Source: Bacillota bacterium (GTDB taxonomy: Bacteria > Bacillota > Sulfobacillia > Sulfobacillales > Sulfobacillaceae). Taken from it: a stretch of DNA of 64,000 nucleotides. Shown here piece by piece: positions 44,687-53,968 of the stretch (position 1 is its first letter; each line of letters starts with the position of its first letter). The DNA is taken from NCBI GenBank assembly GCA_021784595.1, contig JAJYHT010000061.1, positions 1 through 64,000 of the forward strand, in the 5' to 3' direction. The notes under the pieces were generated by a model that worked only from the letters and a program-made list of their open reading frames with translations, was not told where the DNA came from and ran no database searches. The position numbers and the translations under genes were made by a program.

Positions 44687-45286
44687 TCAGATGTGGTACT
44701 TGGCCAACCGGACGTTGATTTCGTTCCAATCCAGGTTCTTCATAAAGGCGTCGATGTATGGAGCACGTTTGACTCCGTAATCCAGCCCGTAAGCGTGCTC
44801 GTAGACGTCAAGAATGAGCAAAGGATATGCACCCCACGGCACTCCTACGTTGTGAGCATCCTGACCGTAAATGTGAAGTTTCTCATCATCGAGATCGTAG
44901 GCTAGCACGACCCATCCGCGAACTGCCAGTCCGGTCGCCTTAAATTCGGTTTCGAACTTTTGATACGATCCGAAGTCACGCTCTATGAGCTCACGAACTC
45001 GTCCTTGAGCTTGTCCGCCATGTCCCCCAAGGTTGTCGAAATACCATTCGTGGAGCTTGGATCCATTGAGGCAAAAGGTTTCCTCGGTCTTTAACGCCCG
45101 CAGTTCGCTATAAGACTGATTCGCCGCCGAAAAATCCACTGTTTCCATCTTGCGACGGATTTCGTTGAGCTTGTTTACGTATCCTTTGTATAAAATCCCA
45201 TAGTGTTGGTCGACCTCTTCTTTGCTGATGCCTTCCATGGTGAGGCAACTCTCTTTGAGATCACGAAATTTGCGATCCTCTGCCAT
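44687..45286 (-). CDS. sodA: superoxide dismutase, Fe/Mn family
   Basis: 199 residues from ATG 45286 (SD GGAGGAGG, 7 bases). The four metal ligands are present: His28 in DQHYGILYKGYVNKL, His79 in LHEWYFDNLGG, Asp160 and His164 in DVYEHAYGLDY. The metal cannot be read with certainty. Defends the cytoplasm against superoxide. The N-terminal 25 residues are divergent from the usual start. Divergent from hisC. Confidence 0.92.
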   Translation of the reverse strand: MAEDRKFRDLKESCLTMEGISKEEVDQHYGILYKGYVNKLNEIRRKMETVDFSAANQSYSELRALKTEETFCLNGSKLHEWYFDNLGGHGGQAQGRVRELIERDFGSYQKFETEFKATGLAVRGWVVLAYDLDDEKLHIYGQDAHNVGVPWGAYPLLILDVYEHAYGLDYGVKRAPYIDAFMKNLDWNEINVRLAKYHI

Positions 45287-45428
45287 TGTCCAACCTCCTC
45301 CGTCTGCTTCAGGAATTTCCTGGGACTCCAGTGCTAGTATACCAAATTCCAACCAAGGAGACATGTTGCCTCAATTCTTCCAATCGCATATCCTGAAGCC
45401 ACATCGTTGACCTCAAGGAGGAGATCTG

Positions 45429-46526
45429 TTGCACCCGCGAAAAGATATTTTGCTATTGCCTGGGTATACTCCTGGGCGCTCCATAAACACCGTAAAAGAA
45501 GCCACTGGGCTTTCAAATATTGTCAAGCTCGCCTCCAACGAAAGCTTGTGGGGACCTTCACCCAAAGTTGTCCAGGCCGTCCAAGACCTCGGACAAACCT
45601 TGCTGTATTATCCAGAAGTCAAACCTAGCAATCTTCTAAATCACATAGGTGCGTCTCACGGGCTGGACCCCGCGCTGCTCTTTTTAGGCAATGGGGCCGA
45701 CGAAATCCTGCGATTGGTCGCCTCCTGTTTCGTAGATCCCGACACCGAGGTTATTTATCCGCGCCCCAGTTTTGCCGCCTATGCTCATGCCACGCAAATA
45801 TTTGGAGGTCATGGCGTGGCTGTTCCCCTAACCGCCGACGGAGCCGTAGATTTATCCCAAGTGTTGCGAGCCATCACGGCTAAGACCCGGCTAATCTATC
45901 TTTGCAATCCCAATAACCCGACAGGCGGCGCCTTTAATCAAGATCAGTGGGAGCGCTTTGTGGCCCAAGTGCCGGATAATTTACCCGTGGTAGTCGACGA
46001 GGCCTATCGGGAATATGTCCAAATCCCGGATTATCCCAATGTCGAATCGCTTATTGTCCAAGGCCGGTCCTTTATCATGGTGCGCACGTTCTCCAAAATT
46101 TATGGTCTGGCTGCATTGCGGTTAGGTTGGGCTATGGCCCCGGCCCCCATCATTGACTGGCTTTACCGGGTGCGGGAACCGTTTTCGGTTAACTTGGCAG
46201 CAGAGCGTGCCGGCATGGCTGCCCTCGAGGATTCAGAATGGATAACGCGTGCCCGACATGAGACATGGCAAATGCGCACGATGTTAATCGATGAGTTAGA
46301 ACGTTTGTCCTTTCCTACCTGGCCCAGCCAAGCCAATTTTGTGACCTTTAAGGTCCCCGGTTCCAGTACCTATTGGGCCCAGGCCTTGGAGAGCCGCGGA
46401 TACATTGTCCGAGCCACAGACAGTTTCGGGTTGCCCGGCCACCTTCGTGTCAGCCTGGCTCCTGAGCCCATCATGCGGGGATTTCTTAATGCGCTGCGTG
46501 ACATCAGCCCCCCACAACCCTCGTGA
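45429..46526 (+). CDS. hisC: histidinol-phosphate aminotransferase
   Basis: PLP enzyme, step 7 of histidine synthesis. 365 residues. KLASNESLWGPSPKV, FLGNGADEILRL, CNPNNPTGG, VDEAYREYV and the PLP lysine in RTFSKIYGLAALRLGW are diagnostic. The start is TTG 45429, with SD AAGGAGGAG at 6 bases. It precedes the hisZGDBHAFIE cluster but is separated from it by an 85-base gap that has a consensus promoter. Confidence 0.92.
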   Translation: MHPRKDILLLPGYTPGRSINTVKEATGLSNIVKLASNESLWGPSPKVVQAVQDLGQTLLYYPEVKPSNLLNHIGASHGLDPALLFLGNGADEILRLVASCFVDPDTEVIYPRPSFAAYAHATQIFGGHGVAVPLTADGAVDLSQVLRAITAKTRLIYLCNPNNPTGGAFNQDQWERFVAQVPDNLPVVVDEAYREYVQIPDYPNVESLIVQGRSFIMVRTFSKIYGLAALRLGWAMAPAPIIDWLYRVREPFSVNLAAERAGMAALEDSEWITRARHETWQMRTMLIDELERLSFPTWPSQANFVTFKVPGSSTYWAQALESRGYIVRATDSFGLPGHLRVSLAPEPIMRGFLNALRDISPPQPS

Positions 46527-46532
46527 CAGGTC

Positions 46533-46560
46533 TTGACAGGACAGTTGGCAAAGGTATAAT
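46533..46560 (+). promoter_or_regulatory. consensus promoter of the hisZ operon
   Basis: Perfect TTGACA (46533-46538) and TATAAT (46555-46560) separated by 16 bases, 52 bases before the hisZ start. It allows the hisZ-hisIE block to be expressed separately from hisC. No T-box or leader peptide was seen. Confidence 0.85.
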
Positions 46561-46611
46561 CTAGCACAAGAACTTTAGTACAGTGACGCTTTATTTAGAT
46601 GAGGTGTTCGT

Positions 46612-47409
46612 TTGAATCAATGGCTACGTCAAAATTTGGAGCAATATCAATTACTCGTGCGGCTGCTGACAGGACTGCTGGATCGGGGATTTTATCCCAT
46701 ACCCACCGCACCCACTGGTCAGCAGACATTTCGCGTGGATCACACTCTGGCCATCATCGATTCGTTGAACCGCTTCCCCGATATGGGGCAAGGCGGTCCC
46801 TTGAAAATATTTTCAACGGGACCGGTCTATCAGCCCACATCGTCGCAGTGGACCGAAACACTAGACGTTGAAATCCTAGGTGGTTCGGACTCTGAATCGC
46901 TGGGAATTGTGGACGATTTACTGCGGTGGCTTTGCGATGGAGAAAATCGTCCCCACATGGTGATAGGGGACCTTCAAATCCTAACCCAAACCCTTACACT
47001 CAGCGGGATAACCAAGGAAGACATCGACACCTTCGTGGGATACTTGCGGACCGGCAACCGGGTTGATGCCGAATCCTTGCTAGCTCGCCGAGCTCCTTCC
47101 TACCAACGTCTTTTCCATATTCAATCATGGGATGGTTTGGAAATGAAAGGACCCTTTGCACCTCCCGTCGACCGACAGCGTTGGATGGCTTCATTAAGCA
47201 ACCTCAGCGACGTATCGTGGGATTTGGCCTCAGTCGGCACCTGGCCCTATTATAATGGGCTTGTGTTTAGCTTATATGGTAAAAACATCGGGCAGCCTCT
47301 CATCAGAGGTGGGCAATTTCAACTTACCTTAGGCGAGCGGGTTTGGCGCGGCATTGGCTTCACCGTTTTTGTAGGCCCGTATGAGTTATTTGCACGAGGG
47401 GTGATCTAG
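46612..47409 (+). CDS. hisZ: ATP phosphoribosyltransferase regulatory subunit HisZ
   Basis: Catalytically inactive histidyl-tRNA-synthetase-like partner of the short HisG. 265 residues, shorter than the usual 390, so part of the C-terminal anticodon-like domain appears to be missing. Segments FRVDHTLAII, GPVYQPTSSQWTETLDVEIL and the final GGQFQLTLG...GIGFTVFVGPYEL follow the synthetase-like core. It starts at TTG 46612 (GAGGTG SD) and is 2 bases from hisG. Function supported mostly by position before a short hisG. Confidence 0.8.
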   Translation: MNQWLRQNLEQYQLLVRLLTGLLDRGFYPIPTAPTGQQTFRVDHTLAIIDSLNRFPDMGQGGPLKIFSTGPVYQPTSSQWTETLDVEILGGSDSESLGIVDDLLRWLCDGENRPHMVIGDLQILTQTLTLSGITKEDIDTFVGYLRTGNRVDAESLLARRAPSYQRLFHIQSWDGLEMKGPFAPPVDRQRWMASLSNLSDVSWDLASVGTWPYYNGLVFSLYGKNIGQPLIRGGQFQLTLGERVWRGIGFTVFVGPYELFARGVI

Positions 47410-47411
47410 CC

Positions 47412-48050
47412 ATGTCGACACTGACAATTGCTATTGCCAAAGGGCGGATTTTAGATTCGATGCGCCCTCTATGGGAGGCGGCTATGAACGTGTGGCCAAT
47501 CCCGGACTCCACCCGCCAACTATGGTTTCCGCCCTCAGCCCAAACGCCCGGGGTTCTCATTGCGCGGGCCCGCGATATTCCCACCATGGTCTCGCTTGGA
47601 GTGGCTGATCTCGGTGTTGTAGGCCTCGATGTATTGCGGGAATATCCCCAACCGGACATCTTGGAAGTCGCCGATCTGAAAATCTCGCAATGCCGGATCG
47701 TCATGGCCGGAAGCCATGATAGCTGGCCAGAGGGTCCCGTGCGGATTGCCACCAAATATCCGCGCATTGCCAGGCAATTTCTTGAACAGCATCAAATTTC
47801 CGGGGAATTGGTGGCGCTGTCCGGCAGTTTGGAGTTGGCACCGGTATTGGGACTTGCCCCTTATATCGTAGACATTGTTGATACCGGCCAAACCCTTTCC
47901 GAACACGACCTTCATGAGATACTTACGATTATGGCATCCAGTGCTCGGCTGATTGCCAATCCGGCGCATTGGTACACCAAAGCAGAAGCTCAGGAATTTC
48001 GCGACGTTATGGCTTATCAAAGGGAGGAAGTGGGAAATGTCAAGCGTTAG
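47412..48050 (+). CDS. hisG: ATP phosphoribosyltransferase, short form
   Basis: First and committed step of histidine synthesis. 212 residues with IAIAKGRILDSM at the N-terminus, ADLGVVGLDVL, RIATKYP and the PRPP-loop region PYIVDIVDTGQTL. Short forms lack the C-terminal regulatory domain and need HisZ, which is encoded directly upstream. Its end overlaps hisD by 14 bases. Confidence 0.93.
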   Translation: MSTLTIAIAKGRILDSMRPLWEAAMNVWPIPDSTRQLWFPPSAQTPGVLIARARDIPTMVSLGVADLGVVGLDVLREYPQPDILEVADLKISQCRIVMAGSHDSWPEGPVRIATKYPRIARQFLEQHQISGELVALSGSLELAPVLGLAPYIVDIVDTGQTLSEHDLHEILTIMASSARLIANPAHWYTKAEAQEFRDVMAYQREEVGNVKR

Positions 48051-49239
48051 CCAAATTCTAGACGACATCCAGATCCGGGGATTGGACGCCGCATTGGAAT
48101 ATACGAAACAATTCGACGGAGCGGTAGTCTCTCCCTCCCAAGTCTTATGGGACCCCACGGCTGTTCCTCCTGTCACGTTGCCGCAAGCAGAAATGGAAGC
48201 TTTGGCCTTTGCCGCCACAAATATTCGGCAATTTCATGAAGCGACCCGTCCAAAAGATGTCCTGATTTCGCTTGAACCCGGCATTGAATTGGCAGAACGC
48301 TATGTGCCGTTAAAACGGGTGGGGATTTATGTACCCAATGGGGGATATCCTTTGGTATCCAGTCTTTTAATGCAAGTCATCCCCGCTCAAGTGGCCGGTG
48401 TATCGGATATCGTGGTGGCAATTGCTCCTCGTGGAGGATTGGATCTGGACCCTCGATGGCTTTTTAGCCTACAAATGCTCAACATTTCTCATGTGCTCCG
48501 CATAGGAGGCGCCCAAGCCATTGGCTGCCTAGCCTATGGGTTTAACAATTTTCCTCCGGTCGATCTCATTGCGGGGCCCGGCAACCGCTATGTGACAGAA
48601 GCTAAACAAGAAGCGTTTCGCCGCGGTCTGTGCGGCATTGACGTCATCGCGGGACCTTCTGAAGTTTTAGTGATCGTCAGCGACCCTTTGTTGGCGCCGA
48701 TGGCAGCATACGATTTATTGGCCCAAGCCGAACACGCCAGCGATGCCAAGGGCACTTTAGTCTCTTGGAACCCGGCAGTACATCAAACGGTAGAAAACAT
48801 TCTTGCTATGGAACGGGCTCAAAACACCGCCCCATTAGGGCAGATCGAACTCCGCTGGGTATCAGGCCCCGAACAAGCCGTTGCTTTGGCCAACCGAATG
48901 GCTCCTGAACATTTAGGATTGATGGGTCGAGAAGCCGAGTCGCTGGAATCCGACATCCGCACCGCAGGTGCGCTCTTTGTAGGGCAATATGCCGGACAAG
49001 CTCTAGGCGACTATACCGCAGGACCGAGCCATGTACTGCCAACTGGTGGCAGTGGCCGATTTTTGTCCGGCCTGACCACGCGCACGTTTATGCGTCGCAT
49101 GTCCGTAATCCGAACTCAGGATGAGTTGCCAGATACCTATTTTCACCACACCGAAAAACTGGCCCAAATGGAAGGTCTTCACTATCATGAAAAATCTATG
49201 CGGGTCAGACGACACCGAAAGGAGACCTTAAAGCGGTGA
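48037..49239 (+). CDS. hisD: histidinol dehydrogenase
   Basis: Last two oxidations of histidine synthesis. About 400 residues from ATG 48037 (SD AGGGAGG, 9 bases); the frame is open upstream inside hisG. RVGIYVPNGGYPLVSSLLM, GPGNRYVTEAKQEAF, IAGPSEVLV, LLAQAEHASDAK (zinc and catalytic residues), APEHLGLM and AGPSHVLPTGGSGRF are diagnostic. Confidence 0.95.
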   Translation: MSSVSQILDDIQIRGLDAALEYTKQFDGAVVSPSQVLWDPTAVPPVTLPQAEMEALAFAATNIRQFHEATRPKDVLISLEPGIELAERYVPLKRVGIYVPNGGYPLVSSLLMQVIPAQVAGVSDIVVAIAPRGGLDLDPRWLFSLQMLNISHVLRIGGAQAIGCLAYGFNNFPPVDLIAGPGNRYVTEAKQEAFRRGLCGIDVIAGPSEVLVIVSDPLLAPMAAYDLLAQAEHASDAKGTLVSWNPAVHQTVENILAMERAQNTAPLGQIELRWVSGPEQAVALANRMAPEHLGLMGREAESLESDIRTAGALFVGQYAGQALGDYTAGPSHVLPTGGSGRFLSGLTTRTFMRRMSVIRTQDELPDTYFHHTEKLAQMEGLHYHEKSMRVRRHRKETLKR

Positions 49240-49817
49240 GAGAGTCCACAGTAATCCGACAAACCCGAGAAACCAAAATATCTATCACCTTGCGGCTTGA
49301 TGCACCCGACACAGCCTCAGTCATTGAAACCAATCTTCCCTTATTCACACACTTCCTCACGGCTTTGACCTTCTACAGCGGTCTTTATTGGGACATTCAC
49401 GCGCTCGGTGATGTGGAAGTCGACCCGCATCATTTAGTGGAGGATGTCGGCATTGCCATGGGTCAGGCTTTAGACCAGGCTCTAGGCGACCGAACCGGTA
49501 TTCTTCGATTTGGTCAGCAGTATCTTCCCATGGATGAGGCGCTGGTTCTCTGCGTGCTCGACTTCTCTGGACGCGGTCAGTTATATTGGCAAGGCAGCTT
49601 TCCCGATCGGGCTATTAATGGAGTCAGCAGCGAGATCTGGCCCGAGTTCTTCAACGGTCTAGCACGACATGCCCGCATGACACTGCACCTTCGATACCTG
49701 GAAGGCATTAATGCCCATCATGTGTATGAAGCTGCCTTCAAGGCCTTGGGGCGCGCGCTGTCTCAAGCGGTGACCACTGTCGATAATCGCATGCCTTCCA
49801 CTAAGGGGTCTCTGTAG
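49236..49817 (+). CDS. hisB: imidazoleglycerol-phosphate dehydratase
   Basis: Step 6 of histidine synthesis. 193 residues. The manganese-binding histidines are visible in LFTHFLTAL, HHLVEDVGIAMG, MTLHLRY and NAHHVYEAAFKALGRAL. No histidinol-phosphatase domain is fused. The start GTG 49236 overlaps the hisD stop by four bases (GTGA). Confidence 0.92.
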   Translation: MRESTVIRQTRETKISITLRLDAPDTASVIETNLPLFTHFLTALTFYSGLYWDIHALGDVEVDPHHLVEDVGIAMGQALDQALGDRTGILRFGQQYLPMDEALVLCVLDFSGRGQLYWQGSFPDRAINGVSSEIWPEFFNGLARHARMTLHLRYLEGINAHHVYEAAFKALGRALSQAVTTVDNRMPSTKGSL

Positions 49818-49819
49818 CT

Positions 49820-50431
49820 ATGCTAGAAGTCGCGGTAATAGATTATGGCAATGGCAATTTAGGAAGTTTGTTAGCCGCTCTCGGGCGCTTAGACGTAAAA
49901 GCCCAGGTCTTAACACGTGCTAGTGACGCTGCGCCAGGCGCGGATGCCGTAATCTTCCCGGGTGTAGGTGCACTGGGTACGGTCGTCCAACATTTAGAGA
50001 CCAGTGGATTGCGGGCCCTCATCGAGCGTCATCTAGAGCGGCAGCGACCAATTTTAGGCATTTGCCTCGGCATGCAGTTATTTTTTGAAGAGGGAGCTGA
50101 AGGCGGGTCCGGATTGGGCTGGTTAAAAGGGAGCATTCCGGAATTAAACAGCCAGGTCTTGCCTCACATTGGGTGGAACACAGTCCAACAATTGGCGCCG
50201 CATACCGCCTTAACTGTCAATATCCCCCAAGATCCCGCCTATTATTTTGTTCACAGTTACCGGATTCTGCCGGCCAATCCCCATATTGTGGCCGGCATCA
50301 CAGAATATGAGGGAGAGCCTTTCCCCAGCGTTATTGTGGACCCTCCCCTGTACGGTGTGCAATTCCATCCCGAATTATCGGGCCATCTCGGGCACCGGCT
50401 GCTCGCGCAATGGTTGGAGGAGGTGCGATAA
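49820..50431 (+). CDS. hisH: imidazole glycerol phosphate synthase, glutaminase subunit
   Basis: 203-residue class I glutamine amidotransferase. Catalytic Cys in GICLGMQLFFEEG and His/Glu in VQFHPELSG, with IDYGNGNLGSL at the start. Forms a complex with HisF and feeds it ammonia. Two bases after hisB. Confidence 0.94.
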   Translation: MLEVAVIDYGNGNLGSLLAALGRLDVKAQVLTRASDAAPGADAVIFPGVGALGTVVQHLETSGLRALIERHLERQRPILGICLGMQLFFEEGAEGGSGLGWLKGSIPELNSQVLPHIGWNTVQQLAPHTALTVNIPQDPAYYFVHSYRILPANPHIVAGITEYEGEPFPSVIVDPPLYGVQFHPELSGHLGHRLLAQWLEEVR

Positions 50432-50435
50432 CGAA

Positions 50436-51137
50436 ATGATCGAAGTCTGGCCGGCTTTAGACATCTTTTCAGGACAGGCCGTTCGACTGCGGCAAGGACT
50501 TTACGACCAAATGACCATCTATCATCAGGACCCTCTGCACCTATTGGATGAACTGCCTTGCCCTTTGCCGAGGGTGCACTTGATAGACTTGCAGGGTGCC
50601 CGAAACGGTCAATTCAGCGAGTGGTCCTTGCTAAAAACCTTAAGTGGCCGAGGCCTTCACATCGAAGTCGGGGGAGGTTTCCGCACCTTGGAGGCGATCG
50701 CCTTAGGACTTGACCACGGTGCCCAGAGAATCATTTTAGGCAGTCAAGCGATCACCAATGAACAATTCGCGGCCCAGGCGATTCGTCGTTTTGGCCCCGA
50801 TCACTTAGTCCTAAGTCTTGATATTGCCGGGGAACATACGCGCATTCACGGATGGCAAGAAGACGGACCCAAACCAGATCTACTATGGCAGCAACGCTTT
50901 GCATTAGGATATCGGTTGTTAAACGTCACCGATATTTCCCGGGATGGAACGCTCCAAGGAGTGGATGACGCATTTTGGAGAGAATGGGCCAAAGTGCCCG
51001 GCAACGTGGGCGCAGGGGGCGGAATTTTGTCTTTAGCGGATCTTATACAGCTTGAAGATTTGGGCATTTCGCGCGCTGTAGTGGGCAAAGCGTGGCTTTC
51101 GGGATCTATCAATTTGAAGGATGTGCTAGGATGCTAA
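50436..51137 (+). CDS. hisA: phosphoribosylformimino-5-aminoimidazole carboxamide ribotide isomerase
   Basis: 233-residue (beta/alpha)8 barrel. WPALDIFSGQAVRL near the N-terminus, HLIDLQGA, IEVGGGFRTLE, LVLSLDI (catalytic Asp), TDISRDGTLQGVD and GAGGGI match HisA. Start ATG 50436 follows hisH by four bases. Overlaps hisF by seven bases. Confidence 0.93.
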   Translation: MIEVWPALDIFSGQAVRLRQGLYDQMTIYHQDPLHLLDELPCPLPRVHLIDLQGARNGQFSEWSLLKTLSGRGLHIEVGGGFRTLEAIALGLDHGAQRIILGSQAITNEQFAAQAIRRFGPDHLVLSLDIAGEHTRIHGWQEDGPKPDLLWQQRFALGYRLLNVTDISRDGTLQGVDDAFWREWAKVPGNVGAGGGILSLADLIQLEDLGISRAVVGKAWLSGSINLKDVLGC

Positions 51138-51889
51138 TGCCGCGGATCATACCCTGCTTGGACGTTCGACATGGCCGGGTCGTTAAAGGAGTGCGGTTTG
51201 AAGAACTGGCCGATAGCGGCGATCCCGTCATTTTGGCTAGTCAATATGCGGATCAAGGCGCAGACGAGATTGTCTGGCTGGACATTGCTGCGACTATCGA
51301 AGAGGCGCAATTGAGCTTGAACCTTATCGCCCAAGCGCGGGCTCTGTTGGCTATCCCCTTAACCGTGGGAGGTGGCATACGCTCTTTGGCGCATGTCGAA
51401 CAATTGCTAGCCCACGGCGCCGATAAGGTGTCGATCAATAGTTTTGCTTTGTCTCACCCCGACATCATTGCCGAAATCGCCTATCGCTGGGGGTCGCAGT
51501 GCGTGGTGGTGGCGATTGACGCCCGCCGTGAAGCAGACCACTACCAGGTATACAAAAATGGCGGAAGATTGCGTACCGACTGGGAGTTGGGCGAATGGCT
51601 CCGCACAGCCCAAGATCAAGGAGCTGGAGAATTTTTGCTCACTAGCATGGACCGCGATGGCACACAAGCGGGCTACGACTTAGCGATGTTGCAGTATGCC
51701 CAAAAGCATGTCGCGCGACCCATTATCGCATCGGGTGGCGCGGGCTCTGCCGCCGACGTGCTGCAGGCCCTTAAGGCAGGGCAACATGCTGTATTGTTGG
51801 CTTCGCTCCTCCATCAAGGAAAAACCACCATTGCTGCCCTCAAATCCTATTTAATCCAAGAAGGAGTATCTGTCCGATGGCCCGTCTAG
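51131..51889 (+). CDS. hisF: imidazole glycerol phosphate synthase, cyclase subunit
   Basis: 252-residue barrel. RIIPCLDVRHGRVVKGVRFE (Asp of the N-terminal site), WLDIAAT, TVGGGIRSL, KVSINSFAL, SMDRDGTQAGYD (second catalytic Asp) and ASGGAG are diagnostic. Start ATG 51131; the second ATG at 51137 is another option. Confidence 0.95.
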   Translation: MLMPRIIPCLDVRHGRVVKGVRFEELADSGDPVILASQYADQGADEIVWLDIAATIEEAQLSLNLIAQARALLAIPLTVGGGIRSLAHVEQLLAHGADKVSINSFALSHPDIIAEIAYRWGSQCVVVAIDARREADHYQVYKNGGRLRTDWELGEWLRTAQDQGAGEFLLTSMDRDGTQAGYDLAMLQYAQKHVARPIIASGGAGSAADVLQALKAGQHAVLLASLLHQGKTTIAALKSYLIQEGVSVRWPV

Positions 51890-52503
51890 TTGAACACGGC
51901 AAAACCTTGTATTCGGTCACTGTGCAAGATGAAAATTCTTTGAAAGTGCTCATGTCGGCGTTTGCCGATGACCAAGCGCTACAACTGACAAATTCCACGG
52001 GTTTGGCCCATTTTTACAGTCGAAGCCGTCAAACTCTATGGCGTAAAGGAGACACTTCGGGGAACCGGATTTTGGTGTCTTCAGTCATAGCCGATTGTGA
52101 CCAGGATAGCTATCTGTATCTCGCAACCCCAACCGGCCCCGTATGTCACTTGGGTACCGACTCCTGCTTTAGGGATTCTCCAAACGTGCCCAATCCGCTC
52201 AGACAACTGCAGCAATATATCCAACAAGCTGAGACTAAACCTCGGGATGGCTCGTACACCACGGCACTCTTGACAGGAGACTTGGAACGTCTAGTGAAAA
52301 AAGTGGGGGAGGAGGCAATAGAAGTCATCACCGCGGCTTACGCCTCCCCCCCTCGGCAACAGTCGGATCTGATCTGGGAAAGTGTAGACCTGTTATATCA
52401 TTTGAGCGTGTTATGGACCCGGTATGGCATCACTTTGGACGCTTTACAGACCGAGATCGTCCGACGTCACCAACCAAGTCCGCCGTCCGCACTCCGGCCA
52501 TAA
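51877..52503 (+). CDS. hisIE: bifunctional phosphoribosyl-AMP cyclohydrolase / phosphoribosyl-ATP pyrophosphatase
   Basis: 208 residues. The N-terminal half is HisI: FYSRSRQTLWRKGDTSGN and ADCDQDSYLYLATPTGPVCHLG (zinc cysteines). The C-terminal half is HisE: TALLTGDLERLVKKVGEEAIEVITAA. Steps 2 and 3 of the pathway. It overlaps hisF by 13 bases and its last 74 bases overlap the convergent unknown gene. Confidence 0.93.
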   Translation: MARLVEHGKTLYSVTVQDENSLKVLMSAFADDQALQLTNSTGLAHFYSRSRQTLWRKGDTSGNRILVSSVIADCDQDSYLYLATPTGPVCHLGTDSCFRDSPNVPNPLRQLQQYIQQAETKPRDGSYTTALLTGDLERLVKKVGEEAIEVITAAYASPPRQQSDLIWESVDLLYHLSVLWTRYGITLDALQTEIVRRHQPSPPSALRP

Positions 52504-53776
52504 GGGACACCACTGCCGGCAACAAACGGTGGCCAGCCATGGGCGGTGCCATGCGGCGCGCCGCCTGAGCAGCAGCCACTGCGCGAATTGCTACGGGGTT
52601 TCCCAAAACGGTGGCCTCTTCCCGCAACAAGGGCCAGAGCTCTCTTACCGCATCGCCCAAGCCTGCCGCCAAGGCATAACTCGCCTCTACATCGGCGTGT
52701 TCCATGGCCACCCACAAGTCCTCTACGGGATAGCGCGAAGTCCCTCGGGGAATCGCGGGCGCGATACGGTACCCAGCCACCGACATAGCAGCTATCCCCC
52801 ATGCCCAGGCCGACCACACCAAATGGCGTTCCTCGCCAGCCGAGCGATGAGCGGTAGACAGCGTCATCAAATCAATCACGCCCACAGTCTGCCGTGAGAA
52901 AAATTCCCACATCGACGGATTCACCGTTCCCAATGCATCAACCATTAATTCGGCGATAAGCCACCGCAAGTCCTGGGTTTTTAACGATAACGACACGCGA
53001 GCGAAATATTGCAGCAAAGATTGGATATGACCGTCATCATAGACTTGGGTCAAGGCTTGGTCTGGGTTGGCACTCGAAATCGATGGCAAATGTTCTTGGA
53101 GGATGGACTGAAAATAGCGAAGAAAATCCAATGGCCGGGTCACGTCGCCTTCCTCCACAGTCCACCCAGCTAATCCTTGCACCGGTGACTTCTCTGCGGC
53201 CATTGCCTGCCAACGGCATGCTAGACGCATTAATGACCATGGATCTTCGCCGGCCCAATATGAGGCTAAATCTCCACTCACTCGCCACAAAGAAGGCAAA
53301 ATGCCTCCTACATCGCGCTGAATTGGTTGTTTGACCAGACGCTCCATCAGTCCAGACAACCCCTCGCGATGAATCACGTTGCGCGCTTCCTGCTCGGCTA
53401 CGTCAGGCCGTTTGGCCATCCAGGCCTGCTCTAACCCCATGTTCTCTTCTATTAAAGAAGAGGATTCTAAAAATGGTCCACGTCGTCGCAACAGCCTGGC
53501 AAAAAGATCTTCGGCTATCCCCCAACCCGTGTCATCTGGATGGCGCACCAAATTCTCAATGAGTAGCCCGATGTCTGCAATGTCGTTTAAATACGCCTCG
53601 GCTTCAGATTCCCTAGGCGTTACCGCCATCCGCCATAATAGCCTGACAAACTCGGGATAGGGAAGCGCTCGCTGCCTCCAGTACTGAAGCCAGGCCGACT
53701 GATCGGCTATTGTTAGGCGGCCCATTTCATCTAGAATTTGGGGCCCCAATGACCGCCAGGTTTCATCCCACCGCAT
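52430..53776 (-). CDS. large soluble protein of unknown function
   Basis: About 448 residues, mostly helical, with many Trp and Arg, no signal peptide and no membrane helix. No family recognised. Start ATG 53776 has a GAGAGG SD at 9 bases; ATG 53785 is in frame but too close to the SD. It converges on hisIE and overlaps it by 74 bases, which suggests that no terminator separates them. Alone in its transcript. Confidence 0.6.
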   Translation of the reverse strand: MRWDETWRSLGPQILDEMGRLTIADQSAWLQYWRQRALPYPEFVRLLWRMAVTPRESEAEAYLNDIADIGLLIENLVRHPDDTGWGIAEDLFARLLRRRGPFLESSSLIEENMGLEQAWMAKRPDVAEQEARNVIHREGLSGLMERLVKQPIQRDVGGILPSLWRVSGDLASYWAGEDPWSLMRLACRWQAMAAEKSPVQGLAGWTVEEGDVTRPLDFLRYFQSILQEHLPSISSANPDQALTQVYDDGHIQSLLQYFARVSLSLKTQDLRWLIAELMVDALGTVNPSMWEFFSRQTVGVIDLMTLSTAHRSAGEERHLVWSAWAWGIAAMSVAGYRIAPAIPRGTSRYPVEDLWVAMEHADVEASYALAAGLGDAVRELWPLLREEATVLGNPVAIRAVAAAQAARRMAPPMAGHRLLPAVVSLMAGVRTADLVGDVGRSRSVKRPK

Positions 53777-53968
53777 GTGTTTCATCCTCTCGTATACCTT
53801 ATTGCCTCCTGCAATTGTACTGGAAGTTTGATCTCTTTAAGAAATATTAAGCCTGATCTCTGTGTGCGGTCTAGACACTCGCGCCACATCGGGGCACAAT
53901 AAGCCGTGAGAGTTTCTCAGTGGGAACAATATCGATGGTTTGTTATGGATAAACGAGGAGGAATCGGC

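Noticed and set aside
45287-45428. T-box or his leader attenuator before hisC
   Set aside because: No run of His codons, T-box sequence or terminator/antiterminator pair was found in this short gap.
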